Part shown: positions 1 to 8,898 of the stretch, in pieces
Numbering within the stretch: the first letter of the stretch is position 1
Layout: each line of letters opens with the position of its first letter
Assembly (NCBI RefSeq): GCF_008086045.1
Contig: NZ_VSEY01000047.1
Coordinates: 1 to 64,000 of the forward strand
Direction of reading: 5' to 3'
Length of the DNA stretch: 64,000 nucleotides
Source of the DNA: Nonomuraea sp. PA05
GTDB lineage: Bacteria > Actinomycetota > Actinomycetes > Streptosporangiales > Streptosporangiaceae
Position numbers and translations under genes: made by a program
The notes under the pieces: generated by a model
What the model was told of the DNA's origin: nothing
Databases searched by the model: none
The model's input: only the letters and a program-made list of their open reading frames with translations

Positions 1-194
1 ATCTCACGCTTGAGATGAACGGCATCGGCAAGGTAACGGTCCGCAGAGGCCCCCTTCCAGAAAGGATCGCTATCGGCTGGCCGCGATGGAACACCATCGA
101 AAGTTTTGGCAAGCCTCTTGGCGTAGCCAACAAAGGCCGAGGCGAGCATCTCCTTTTCTGTCGCCTCACGGAGCAGCTGTTCCCTGGCAGCCAA
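1..194 (-). CDS. WXG100/ESX-like protein, N-terminal part (runs off window)
   Basis: This partial gene reads leftward off the window edge. It begins two bases after the stop of the upstream 602-aa gene. The TTG at 194 was chosen because an AGGTGG Shine-Dalgarno sits six bases before it, inside the end of the upstream gene; another TTG at 200 is too close to that site. The visible residues include the stretch FVGYAKRLAKTF and then DPFWKGASADRYLADA, a W-x-G helical hairpin of the kind found in WXG100 substrates of type VII secretion. Coupling to the next gene, which also has a W-x-G N-terminus, supports a shared role. The family call is an inference from this motif only, and the C-terminus is unseen. 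Confidence 0.5.
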   Translation of the reverse strand, partial: MAAREQLLREATEKEMLASAFVGYAKRLAKTFDGVPSRPADSDPFWKGASADRYLADAVHLKRE

Positions 195-196
195 GA

Positions 197-2005
197 TCAA
201 CCACCTCTTTCCTTCAAGGCGCTCGTCAGAGCGCCATGCATTCGGCCCAACGCGGCATCTCTCAATGTGTTGTGCTGGTCTGACGTCGGCGCGCCCTGCC
301 CGTTAGCCTTCATTGAGTCGATCATCGCATCTACTTGCAGGTTCACAAGCTTCGTGGCAACCGTCTCCGCACTATCCGGTGTCTTTCCATCCAAGTAATC
401 TGTGATGATTTTCTTCAACCTGTCCTTGATGCCATCGAGCATCAGGGCCTTGCCAGTGCCAGGGATCTTGCCATCAACGGGCACGAACTGATCGATGTAG
501 TCGATCGGGATCAGGAGGTTTCCGGCGAGGCAGTCCGCATACTGGTCATCGCTCCACTCCGCGTGCGTTGATCCAGACAGCAGCAGGTTCGCCAGCGCTC
601 CTGCCCGTGCGGAGTAGTTATAGAACGCGGCCGCACTGTAGTTGTCCGGGCCAAAGGGGTTGAAGCGGCCCATATCCATTTCCTGGACGTACTTCTTTCC
701 CAGCGCCATCAGGGCGCTTGCCGCGGCGGGGTCTTGCATGATTGCGCCGAAGAAGCGGGCAGTCACTGCCGGATCGAGGGTGTTCCATGGAGCTCGCGGC
801 GCCAGATAGGGGGGCGGTAAGGGTGGGTTGGCTACTCCGTCCGCTAGCGCCTGCTTGTACGCCTCCTGCGCTCTCTTGTCCGCCTGCCCGCGGGCGAGCT
901 CGTCGAGGATGGGTCCCATGTGCTTGGCCAAGACTCGACTGATGGGCGAGTTGGGGAAAGTACCGATTTCGCCGCCTAGCCAGAGGGAGTGCTCGGCTCC
1001 AAGGCTGTTGATGACCGTGACCCAGGCGCGTTCCCGCACTTGATCCGTCCCAAATCCTGGCTTCAGCGCCCCGTCCAAGGCCTGTGCCAGGGCTTCTTCG
1101 TAAGCAGGGACGCCGCTCGACCTGATGGTGTAGGCGTCAAGCAGAACCCCGGATTCCTTCGGGTGCTCGGCCAGGAATCGCTGAAATGCCTCGGGATTCG
1201 CAGCGAATGCCTTGGCCAGGTTGTACAGGTTCCAGTTGGGGTCCGTGGGAAACCCGTCGGAGTTCGGTGGGCGATTCAGAAGGTCGGTCGCCACCCGCGT
1301 GAGGAACGTACTCGACTGCGGAGCCAGCTTGACGAGAGCCGTCAGTATGTCCGAGGGGGCAGTCTCGACCATCTTCTGCCATTCCGGTCCGAGCCGCCCC
1401 GAGCTTTCTGCGCTGGCGAAGGCCTTGGCGAGCAGTCCTGGCGCACCGGCCCCGGCCCGCCTGCTCGCCTCTGGCGTCAGACCTCTGCGATCCCCGCTGG
1501 CTTGTGTGTTCATCCAGTCGCGGAACAATTTCTGGAAGATCTTGGGGCCGAGTGCAGCCAGCAGAGCCGCAGCGTAGGCGGGATCATCGACGCGGCCTTT
1601 GAGCGCCGCCATGGCCTTCTCCACCTCAGTCCAGCTCTGCTGGGAGAGGTGTTCATCGTGGTGCTTGAGCGCCTCGGTGATCGCTACCGCGTCCTTCTTG
1701 GCCGCCAGCGCCGCCTCTGTCTGATTGCTGAAGGGCAGAGTGGCGGCCAGCATGCCCTTCTGCTGTGTCGGGACCATCCGTTTGAGGATGTCCACACGCC
1801 ACTTGAGGTCCTGCTGCGACTCGTGGAAGAACGCCCAGGTACGGTGCATCGCAGCAACGCCCGCGCGGCCGGCCCAGTCGGCACCGGCTTCGGCAATCGC
1901 CGCTTCGAGTCCTGACCGTGTTCTGCCGAGGACATCTTTCCCGGTCTCCATCTGGCGGATCAGCTTGTCAGCGCCGAGGGGATCGATCCCGACGAACTCC
2001 CCCAT
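197..2005 (-). CDS. 602-aa protein with WXG-like N-terminal helices, function unknown
   Basis: The start is the ATG at 2005, preceded by a strong GGGAGGGG site; an upstream in-frame start at 2050 lacks one. Residues 1 to about 80 form helices around the motif GADWAGRAG, similar to WXG100/ESX domains. The rest is Ala-rich and helical with no catalytic motif I recognise, and there is no signal peptide or clear membrane segment. Large Streptomyces-type proteins with an N-terminal WXG-like domain are often type VII secretion substrates or carry toxin tails, but I see no toxin domain here. The next gene downstream starts two bases after the stop, so the two are probably co-transcribed. Secretion is an inference from the N-terminus. 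Confidence 0.6.
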   Translation of the reverse strand: MGEFVGIDPLGADKLIRQMETGKDVLGRTRSGLEAAIAEAGADWAGRAGVAAMHRTWAFFHESQQDLKWRVDILKRMVPTQQKGMLAATLPFSNQTEAALAAKKDAVAITEALKHHDEHLSQQSWTEVEKAMAALKGRVDDPAYAAALLAALGPKIFQKLFRDWMNTQASGDRRGLTPEASRRAGAGAPGLLAKAFASAESSGRLGPEWQKMVETAPSDILTALVKLAPQSSTFLTRVATDLLNRPPNSDGFPTDPNWNLYNLAKAFAANPEAFQRFLAEHPKESGVLLDAYTIRSSGVPAYEEALAQALDGALKPGFGTDQVRERAWVTVINSLGAEHSLWLGGEIGTFPNSPISRVLAKHMGPILDELARGQADKRAQEAYKQALADGVANPPLPPPYLAPRAPWNTLDPAVTARFFGAIMQDPAAASALMALGKKYVQEMDMGRFNPFGPDNYSAAAFYNYSARAGALANLLLSGSTHAEWSDDQYADCLAGNLLIPIDYIDQFVPVDGKIPGTGKALMLDGIKDRLKKIITDYLDGKTPDSAETVATKLVNLQVDAMIDSMKANGQGAPTSDQHNTLRDAALGRMHGALTSALKERGG

Positions 2006-2342
2006 AGACCCCTCCCAGAGGGCATGGCTTACATGGCGAAAGTCAAGCACGCCCTGATACGCGAGGTAAACGCGTTATACAATCTCATTAGCTATTTGAA
2101 CCGCCAATATACGGTCAGATCGCACAAGTCTTCGCATGACCGAATTTCGATCCAGGAGTCGGCTCGCCACAGCTGCCGTACTTCCTCAGCAGACAAGGTA
2201 GAGGGACAGGTCACGTCGGTGTAGAACCGAGTACGGCAGCTGAGCCGAGCCTGTCCAGGGCGTGGCATGATCCACGCCAGCCGTCCCAATTCTCGTCATC
2301 GTTGGAGACTCACATGCGAATTACACCCTTGCAGAGCTGACT
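2006..2342. promoter_or_regulatory. Divergent intergenic region with long inverted repeat and 8-codon leader ORF
   Basis: This 337-bp gap separates the leftward WXG-like gene from the rightward STAND gene. It must hold both promoters. It contains a large inverted repeat (2161-2182 with 2230-2251, described separately). A tiny frame at 2314-2340 reads MRITPLQS, has GGAG eight bases before its ATG, and stops two bases before the GTG of the STAND gene. No larger gene is supported here. Confidence 0.5.
2161..2251. repeat. Inverted repeat, 22-nt arms, 47-nt spacer
   Basis: The arms are 2161-2182 and 2230-2251. The inner 13 bases are perfectly complementary (CAGCTGCCGTACT with AGTACGGCAGCTG). After a 3-base mismatch the outer six (GGCTCG with CGAGCC) also match, giving 19 of 22 paired. 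It lies between divergent promoters and could be an operator pair, a structured leader or the scar of a lost element. Its function is not visible. Confidence 0.8.
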
Positions 2343-5300
2343 GTGCCGATCTTCGAGGAAGACCTAGCCAAGTCCGTGGTAGGCCTAGACCGCTCGCTCG
2401 ATCTATTCGCGAATCGCTTCGAGCTGACCCGGCATATCATCTCGCTCGTAAATGAGGATCCACCCGCAGAAAAGATCCTTTACCTCCACGGGCTTGGCGG
2501 CAACGGCAAGTCGTTGCTGTTGCGGCACCTGGAGCAGCGTTGCTGTCTGCGGACGGGCCAGTGGGCGGCCGTTCGCGACGCCTCCGACTCATTGCTGCTG
2601 GAACGACTGACCGAGCATGGCGTGCAGGTGCCCGTGGCAAGGATCGACTTCGGAGCACGGCCGGCGGGTGAGAACCGCCCGCAGGAGGCGTTCTCGGGGC
2701 TGTTCATGCTCAAGCGGCAACTTGCCCGCTACGGCATCGCGACTCCTCGCTTCGACTTCGCCGCCATCACCTATCTCCACAAGCTCGGCTTCGACATCGC
2801 TCACCGGGTGCCCGAGCTGTTCCCGCGAGGAGAGGCCGGCATCGCGCTGGACATCGCCGACGCCATCATGACGCTGCCGGTTCTGCGCGTGGGACAGCAG
2901 CTGTTCCAAATGATCAATGTGCGGATGGACAAGGTCTTCACCAGGAGACGGATGCAGCGCCGTGTCCCCCAGGAGGACGCCGAGCAGATTCTCACCCTCG
3001 TACCCGAGCCGGATCTCCTGCACGAACTCCCCCGCCTGTTCGCCAAGGACCTGAACGACGCCGCGAGCGACCATCCGCGCATCGTGCTGCTCTTCGACAC
3101 CCATGAGGCATTCTTCGGCGAGGCGATCGGAGACCCGGACAGCCTGATCCACGCTGACAAGCTGATGCGCGACGAGTGGCTGCGCTGCCTCCTGGGCCAC
3201 CTCGACCTGAGCGCCGGGATCGTCACCATCCTGGCGGGCCGTACCCGTCCGCCGTGGTCAGCGGCACCCGTCTTCCCCATCCCCGAGCGATATCTGGATC
3301 TCCGCTTGGTCGGCCACCTGAGCAACACCGACGCTCACCACTACCTGAGCATGGCCGGCATCACCGAATCGCCCATGCGCGAAGCCCTGGTCGAGTACTC
3401 CTCCACCGCACCCGACGAAGTACACCCATACTTCCTGGGCCTGTGCGCGGACGTCGCTCTCGCCGCAGGGTCACGCCTCAACCCTGCGGACTTCACCAGC
3501 CTGGTGGACAAGGAACGCGACCTGGCCCACCGATTGCTGCAGTGGACGCCTGCCGAAGCCGAGTACGGGATCCTCGCGGTCAGCGCGTGCCGAGCCTTCA
3601 CCGCCGAGACCTTCCGCCACCTGGGACAGAAGCTGGACTTTCCCTGCGACCGCAGCGCGTTCAGCAGACTGACGGCTTTCTCTTTCATCGCCCCGTTGCG
3701 CGGAGGCACAGCCAGTGGATCCGACGCCTACACCATGCACAACATCTTGCGCCGATCACTGCAGAACGTCCGCCCGGCCGAGCTACGCCGCGCGCATGAA
3801 GTCCTGGTCCAGCACTACGGCGAGCGCGAGGAGTTCACCGCCGAGATGGAGACGGCCTATCACTTGAGCCATCTCGACCCAGCGCAGGGCGTGGCGGCCT
3901 GGGTGGTGCTCATGGATCGCAGCCTCGCCACCGGCCGCTTCGACCAGTGTCGCGCTCTCGCCGGTCTGCTCAGCGAACTGCGCATCCGTCGTGACGAGGA
4001 CCGGGGCCGCTGCCTGTACCGAGTTGCCCGCGCCTACCTCGGTCTGGGTCATTGGAACCAAGCCGAAGCCCTGCTGAATGAGCTACCTCAGGGGTCTGCG
4101 CATGCCGAGCTCGTACGCGCTGAAGTAGCTTTCTGCAGGGGCGACTTCGAACGAGCCGAGCACCTAGCACAGACAGCCTTGGCTCTCGCGGAGGGGGACG
4201 CACGGCAGGGGTTCCTGTTCCGGTTGGCCGAGATCGAGCTGTACCAGGGGCGGTTCTCGGATGGATGCCGACATGCCACCGAAGGCATGAACAGCACGGC
4301 CGACCAGGCTCCATGGCTCAAGCTCCTCGGCGAGATCGAATACTTCTCCGGCAACGTCAACCGGGCGGACACACTCATCAACCAGGCGCTACAGGAGGTC
4401 ATCGCCCGTCCTGCTCACCTTAGGGATCAAGCGCTTCACGCCGGCCTATTGCAGGACGCCGCCCTGGTCGCCGAGGCTACCGGCGCTTGGCGCATCGCGT
4501 TGGACAGTCAGAACAAGGCGCTCGCCATCCGCAAAGCCTCGGAGGACGCTCGCGGAATCGCCCAGTCCATGCATGGGCTGGGCAAGGCTCAGTGCGGCCT
4601 CGGGCTGCTGAAAGAGGCCGCTCACAGCCTTGCAGAAGCAGGTCGGATGGCCCGAGACCTTGGAGACGGTCTGCTCGCGGCGAAGATCACGCACAGCGAA
4701 GCCGACGTCCACTTGGCTAACGGCGACCACTCAGGCGCACGACGGCTGACTGAGCAGGCACTGATCGAGTTCAAGCACCATGGCACTCCGTACGACATCG
4801 CGTCCGGCCGGCTGTCGCTCGCACGCCTCATGCAGGGCCGCGAGCGCGTCCGCCATGCTGACATCGGACGGCGCCTCAGTGTTCAAGGAGGGTTCGACGT
4901 TTTGGACCAGTTGTTCTCTGACCAGGCGATCCCCTCCGCAGAGCGGATCCTCAGCGGGCTCATCGGGTTCTGCTGTGGTGACGCTCTCGGCGTACCGTGG
5001 GAGGGGAAGCCTCCCCAGGACATCGCCCTCACAGACGTCCTGACCGCCCGCGGAGAATGGCCGCCCGGCAGCACCTCGGACGACACCGAACAACTCATCC
5101 TGCTCGCCGAGAACCTGATCAGCACCGGCGGCTCAGAACGTGCCTTCCTGACCGCCCTCGCTGCGGCACTGCCCACCATGCACGGCGCCGGCCCGACCAC
5201 GCGGCGAGCGGTCGCACGGTTCGAAGCGACTGGGTCCCTCACGGCAGACGGCGGAGGAACCAACGGCGCGATGATGCGCGTCCTGCCTGTCGGTTGGGCG

Positions 5301-5777
5301 GTACCCGCCACCGAAGCCCAGGACCGCCGCGAGCTGGTCGAGCGGATGACTAAGACCACCCACGCCGACGTGGGAGCCATCGCCACCGCCGGTGCAGTCG
5401 CCGGCATGGGATCGTGGGCCCTCGAAGGCTGTACCGTCCAGGAGCTGATCGCGGTTGCTGCCGAAGAACTGAATCACTTCGGCGTTCCCGGCGTCGAGGG
5501 GTGGGAACTGAGCCCGGACGGGGTGTCTCTAGACGTCATGGACACATTGGGAGCGGTCCTGCACGTGCTCGCCCTCCACGAGGAACCAGTTGACGCCATG
5601 CGGTACGCGGTCAGCCTCGGCGGGGACACTGACACCGTGGCTGCAATCGTTGGAGGCATCCTAAGCTGCCGCCAGAACGCGGTGGACATCCCATGGGCGT
5701 CGCAAGTCGTTCTCTCCTCGTCGTTGGAGACGCTCGCGCAAGGACTGCGGGCCAAGCGACGGGCTATGTATGCCTGA
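2343..5777 (+). CDS. STAND NTPase - TPR - ADP-ribosylglycohydrolase fusion
   Basis: A single 1144-aa protein with three parts. Residues about 10-420 form a STAND-type P-loop NTPase: Walker A GLGGNGKS at 50-57 and a Walker B-like hhhhD segment (IVLLFDTHE) near 245. Residues about 480-850 are Ala/Leu-rich helical repeats of TPR type. Residues about 865-1140 form an ADP-ribosylglycohydrolase (DraG/ARH) fold with both metal-binding signatures: STSDDTEQL with D913-D914-T915, and GGDTDT at 1093-1098. The catalytic residues are therefore present. STAND proteins usually sense a ligand through their repeats and activate an effector; here the effector would remove ADP-ribose from a target, which is an inference. 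Start is the GTG at 2343 with a weak SD; no ATG lies upstream in frame. The gene overlaps the kinase gene by 8 bp. Confidence 0.85.
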   Translation: MPIFEEDLAKSVVGLDRSLDLFANRFELTRHIISLVNEDPPAEKILYLHGLGGNGKSLLLRHLEQRCCLRTGQWAAVRDASDSLLLERLTEHGVQVPVARIDFGARPAGENRPQEAFSGLFMLKRQLARYGIATPRFDFAAITYLHKLGFDIAHRVPELFPRGEAGIALDIADAIMTLPVLRVGQQLFQMINVRMDKVFTRRRMQRRVPQEDAEQILTLVPEPDLLHELPRLFAKDLNDAASDHPRIVLLFDTHEAFFGEAIGDPDSLIHADKLMRDEWLRCLLGHLDLSAGIVTILAGRTRPPWSAAPVFPIPERYLDLRLVGHLSNTDAHHYLSMAGITESPMREALVEYSSTAPDEVHPYFLGLCADVALAAGSRLNPADFTSLVDKERDLAHRLLQWTPAEAEYGILAVSACRAFTAETFRHLGQKLDFPCDRSAFSRLTAFSFIAPLRGGTASGSDAYTMHNILRRSLQNVRPAELRRAHEVLVQHYGEREEFTAEMETAYHLSHLDPAQGVAAWVVLMDRSLATGRFDQCRALAGLLSELRIRRDEDRGRCLYRVARAYLGLGHWNQAEALLNELPQGSAHAELVRAEVAFCRGDFERAEHLAQTALALAEGDARQGFLFRLAEIELYQGRFSDGCRHATEGMNSTADQAPWLKLLGEIEYFSGNVNRADTLINQALQEVIARPAHLRDQALHAGLLQDAALVAEATGAWRIALDSQNKALAIRKASEDARGIAQSMHGLGKAQCGLGLLKEAAHSLAEAGRMARDLGDGLLAAKITHSEADVHLANGDHSGARRLTEQALIEFKHHGTPYDIASGRLSLARLMQGRERVRHADIGRRLSVQGGFDVLDQLFSDQAIPSAERILSGLIGFCCGDALGVPWEGKPPQDIALTDVLTARGEWPPGSTSDDTEQLILLAENLISTGGSERAFLTALAAALPTMHGAGPTTRRAVARFEATGSLTADGGGTNGAMMRVLPVGWAVPATEAQDRRELVERMTKTTHADVGAIATAGAVAGMGSWALEGCTVQELIAVAAEELNHFGVPGVEGWELSPDGVSLDVMDTLGAVLHVLALHEEPVDAMRYAVSLGGDTDTVAAIVGGILSCRQNAVDIPWASQVVLSSSLETLAQGLRAKRRAMYA

Positions 5778-6573
5778 CTTCTGGGTCATCGGGCCCATCG
5801 CCTGGGACCTCGCCATGTACGTCGACCACCTCCCCCACAGCGGCCACTTCGTCCAAGCCTCCGAGAGCGCCGAGCGTCCTGGGGGTACCGGCGCGAATGT
5901 CGCCACTGCGCTGAGTCAGGCCGGGGCGCGCGTGCACATGGTGGGCTACGTAGGGGCGGATGCCGCCGGACAGAAGATGACGGCGACGCTGACTGCGGCC
6001 GGGGTAGACATCGATCACGTACAGGTCCTGGACGGACACACCTCCTCCGTCGTCCTGCTCATCGAGCCCAACGGCGAGCGCACCATCTTGGGCATCCACC
6101 CTGATCTACTGCACGACATCACCATTCCCACTGCGGCCGTGGCGCCAGGGGACATCGTCTATTTCGCCGCCTGGCGCGACGTCTTCGCCCCTGCAGCCCA
6201 GGCCATGGCCGCCGCCGGAGCTGTGGTCACGAGCGTCCCGCCGGGCACGGTCCCGGCCATGCGGTACCTGATCGGGTCTCGCAACGAATTCACCGTCATT
6301 CCCGAGGACAGTACGGCGATTGTCACCGCGGGCGCCAGCGGTGTCACTGTGCATTCAGCAGGCGGCACCGATCATTTCCCAGCGGTCCCTACGGATGCCG
6401 TGGACGCAACCGGCGCCGGAGATGCCTTCGCCGCCGGCCTGCTCTGGGCGATCGGCGGAGAGAGACCGCTCGTTGAGGGGGTGCAGCTTGGACTTTCCTG
6501 GGCTGCCGCCACCGTACGGGTGAAGTCATCCGTACCCACCGAGACGCCCCAGGCGTGCCCCCCTTCGCTCTAG
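5770..6573 (+). CDS. PfkB-family carbohydrate/nucleoside kinase
   Basis: A 267-aa ribokinase/PfkB-fold kinase. The N-terminal PfkB signature is seen as GGTGANVATALSQAG near residue 38, and the C-terminal ATP-site signature as DATGAGDAFAAGLL near 216, including the catalytic Asp of GAGD. The length is slightly short for the family (about 300). Its ATG lies inside the last codons of the preceding fusion gene (8-bp overlap), so translation is probably coupled. Placed after an ADP-ribosylglycohydrolase, it may phosphorylate a sugar or nucleoside product such as ribose or ADP-ribose, but the substrate cannot be read from the sequence. Confidence 0.88.
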   Translation: MPDFWVIGPIAWDLAMYVDHLPHSGHFVQASESAERPGGTGANVATALSQAGARVHMVGYVGADAAGQKMTATLTAAGVDIDHVQVLDGHTSSVVLLIEPNGERTILGIHPDLLHDITIPTAAVAPGDIVYFAAWRDVFAPAAQAMAAAGAVVTSVPPGTVPAMRYLIGSRNEFTVIPEDSTAIVTAGASGVTVHSAGGTDHFPAVPTDAVDATGAGDAFAAGLLWAIGGERPLVEGVQLGLSWAAATVRVKSSVPTETPQACPPSL

Positions 6574-6579
6574 CCAAGA

Positions 6580-7065
6580 TCAGTCAAGCAAGCGGCGGCA
6601 CGCCCAATTGCGGATGCGGAACTTGGAGACGGCTGGCGGGAAAAGCTTGTCGCATCTCGCGACGATCAAGGACTGTGTCCGCTCCTCAGCGTCGTGCTTC
6701 GGGGCGGCGCGTCTGACTTCTGGCGTTCGACGTGGAACCGGTCGCGGCTCTACGTCCCGGCGGGCAGGCCGAGACGATCCGGAACGGGTGACTGCTCGTA
6801 CCCGCCTTCTGGGCGATGAAGTCGTCTTGGGCTTCGGCTGCTTGAGAGTCGGGCTGGACCTCGCAGGAGAACGCACGCTGAACGTCGGCGAAGGCGTCGG
6901 CGTCGTAGCGGCCGGCGACGATTGAGCCATTACAGATGGCGGCGTGGCCGTCGGGACAGGGTCAACGCCGGATGAGCTGAGCGCGCTGCCGATGATTGAC
7001 CAGGCGGCGAAGACTGCGCAGGTCGAGCAGCCGATCCCGAGCAGCACTTTGACGGCGCGATTCAT
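6580..7065 (-). CDS. Hypothetical membrane-anchored Pro/Ser/Thr-rich protein
   Basis: A 161-aa frame from the ATG at 7065 (no clear SD; a longer version from 7215 is possible but lacks a sensible N-terminus). Residues 1-32 are a positively charged start followed by a hydrophobic segment (VKVLLGIGC ... FAAWSIIGSAL), then about 90 residues rich in Pro, Ser, Thr and Arg, and a short C-terminal block with two cysteines (RCDKLFPP and NWACRRLL). This suggests a single-pass or secreted protein with a disordered linker. It converges tail to tail with the PfkB gene. Low-complexity coding and the missing SD make it uncertain. Confidence 0.4.
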   Translation of the reverse strand: MNRAVKVLLGIGCSTCAVFAAWSIIGSALSSSGVDPVPTATPPSVMAQSSPAATTPTPSPTFSVRSPARSSPTLKQPKPKTTSSPRRRVRAVTRSGSSRPARRDVEPRPVPRRTPEVRRAAPKHDAEERTQSLIVARCDKLFPPAVSKFRIRNWACRRLLD

Positions 7066-7307
7066 ACGCCAAGGAGATGATCTCTGTGGTGCAGTCGGAG
7101 GCGAGTACTTACGCCATTCGAGGGAGGTCGCCGTATCGCGTCGGGTTCGAGGGCGGATCGGCATACCGTACGGTGGTCGCCTCAGCGGTCCAGTTGAGTC
7201 GTGGTCCTTGTGCATTAGCCTCCTCTCGCTGCTTGTATGCCAGAGTGACGCAGCGTGCCGTCTCTGAAACGGAGCGACGCGGCATGTCGAGCAGCACGAA
7301 GTGAAAT
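7066..7307. other. No gene seen; integrase-end flank of the AICE
   Basis: About 240 bp between the hypothetical membrane protein and the integrase terminator. I looked for a tRNA or a tRNA 3' end that could serve as the attachment site beside int and found none. The element's int-side boundary is probably in or near this stretch but is not identifiable by eye. Confidence 0.4.
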
Positions 7308-7327
7308 GGCCCCGGAAAACCGGGGCC
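7308..7327 (-). terminator. Perfect 8-bp GC stem with AAAA loop after int
   Basis: GGCCCCGG - AAAA - CCGGGGCC lies 19 bases after the stop codon of the integrase frame. There is no clear T-tract, as is common in actinomycetes. It is well placed to end the rep-xis-int transcript. Confidence 0.75.
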
Positions 7328-7346
7328 GAAGGTGAATAACCTGGAC

Positions 7347-8710
7347 TTACTCATCAAGAGCGTCATTGATCTTGTTATTGATCTGCTCTTGCTGGCCATC
7401 CATGCATTTGGCGTAGACCCGCAGCAGAACATCCACGCTGTGCCCGGCACGCTTGGCAACTTCGACGGCTGGGACGCCAGCGTTCAGCCAGAGCGACACC
7501 GCCGCGTGGCGGAGGTCGTACGGTCGGGCGGCGAGCGACGAGGCGATCTGTGCGGGGGTGAGAGCGAGTTTGCGGGTTTCCTGCCAGACGTAGGAGTGTG
7601 CCGAACTGGAGTAGGTGCCGCCCGTCCTCGTGGTGAAGATCCTTCCGTCGTCAGCGGTGCCGTACGCGGCGATGTGCTCGCGGAGTATGGCGACCAGGAC
7701 GGGCGGGATGGGAATCTCTCGCGTCTCCTTGTCCGCGCGGTGCTTCAGGCTGCGCGACTCGTGGGTTTCGCCAGAGTTGGTCCAGCGCTTCGTTCCTTGG
7801 GGGCGCGCCTTCTCCAGGACGATCAAGCCCCAGCCTGCTTCCGGGAGAGTGCAGTTCCTCTGCCGGAGGTCGGCGGCCTCTTCGGGCCGAAGCGCGGCGT
7901 AGTAAATGCAGGCGAACAACGCCTGTAGCCGAGGGCCGCGCTTGCGTCCGACCTTGGGAATGGCGTCGAGGAGTTGCTTGGCTTGGGCGGGGTTGACCAC
8001 AGTGCGCGGGTCGACCGCCGTCACGGCCTTCGGCACTGTCCACTTGATCCCGTCCAGCGGGTTGTTGCTGAAGACCTTCTGCTCTACCGCATGCTCAAGC
8101 AGGTGATGCAGTACGGCGCGCTTACGCCGCACGGTGTTGGCCCCGGCGGGCGCGCCGGCGAAGGTGACGGAGATGGCGGCGAGAGCCGTACGAAGGACGT
8201 GTGCCTCTCCCAGAGCCGACAGCGGAAGAGAGGCCCTTTCCAACCAGCTCAGGGCCGCTGTCTGCGTCGAAGTCAGGTCCGTACGCCGCTTCTCCGGCAG
8301 CAGGGCGTGAACTCGCAGCACCTCGCGCAGCGCTTCTGCCGAGGGACGGCGCGGGCGTCAGCGACCAGGGCGGGCACCAGTGACAGGAGCGCGTACGCGT
8401 CGGTCTCTCGCGTGCGCGCTGCGGACAGATCCCAGCGGCGGAGTACGTACGCCTGCGCGAACTGCAGGAAGGACGGTCCGGCGGCCTCCTGCTCCAGCAT
8501 CGACACCGGCAGCCCGGTGGCGACGTCGAACTCCTCCCCCGCCTTGGCCGCCTGCCGAAGGTCGGACATGAAGGCGTTGGCCAGGCCCTTGGTTCGGAAG
8601 CTCTTGGACTTCTCCTTGCCCGCGACTCTCCAGCGGGCGACGTAGACCGCCATTCCACGGTTCGATCGCTGCTGGACCTGACTGAACTTCACGTCGTAGG
8701 TGGTGTTCAC
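7347..8710 (-). pseudogene. int: Tyrosine recombinase (AICE integrase), 1-nt frameshift
   Basis: Two frames together make one integrase of about 454 aa. The N-terminal part starts at the GTG at 8710 (overlapping the excisionase stop by 4 bp) and carries the Arg/Lys-rich arm-binding and SAM-like regions. The C-terminal part (through 7347) carries the catalytic core: Arg in YYAALRPEEA, RH in YDLRHAAVSLWL, and GHSVDVLLRVYAK with the nucleophile Tyr. The frames do not join: near 8341-8355 one base is missing, and adding one C restores an uninterrupted reading (DARARPSAEALREVL). The catalytic half therefore cannot be made from the normal start without a frameshift. A sequencing error and a real inactivating mutation are both possible. 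Confidence 0.85.
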
Positions 8711-8898
8711 GCGGCCTCCCGTCGAGAGTCGAGCCAGGCGATAAGGTCGCTCCGCCAGACGCGGAGTTCGAGGTTGGGCAGTTGAACGCAGACGGGCGCG
8801 CGGCCGAGCTCGCGCCAGCGGTAGAAGGTGCGGCGGGAGACTCCGCCCAGTTCGGTGAGGACCTGAGGAACGGTCAGCAGCTCGTCGCTTCTGCTCAT
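8707..8898 (-). CDS. xis: Excisionase-like DNA-binding protein (helix-turn-helix)
   Basis: A 63-aa protein with an AlpA/MerR-like winged helix: LLTVPQVLTELGGVSRRTFYRWRELGRAP is the usual layout of actinomycete Xis proteins, ending in WRSDLIAWLDSR. It overlaps the rep stop upstream (ATGA, 8895-8898) and the integrase start downstream (8707-8710), so rep-xis-int form a tightly coupled operon as in pSAM2. Xis steers the integrase towards excision. Confidence 0.85.
   Translation of the reverse strand: MSRSDELLTVPQVLTELGGVSRRTFYRWRELGRAPVCVQLPNLELRVWRSDLIAWLDSRREAA

Noticed and set aside
2092-2289. 65-codon leftward frame between the WXG and STAND genes
   Set aside because: It runs through the long inverted repeat, has no SD and no motif.
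7066-7346. Attachment site next to int in the form of a tRNA 3' end
   Set aside because: No T-arm or CCA-like sequence was found, and nothing matching the 27865-27909 segment.
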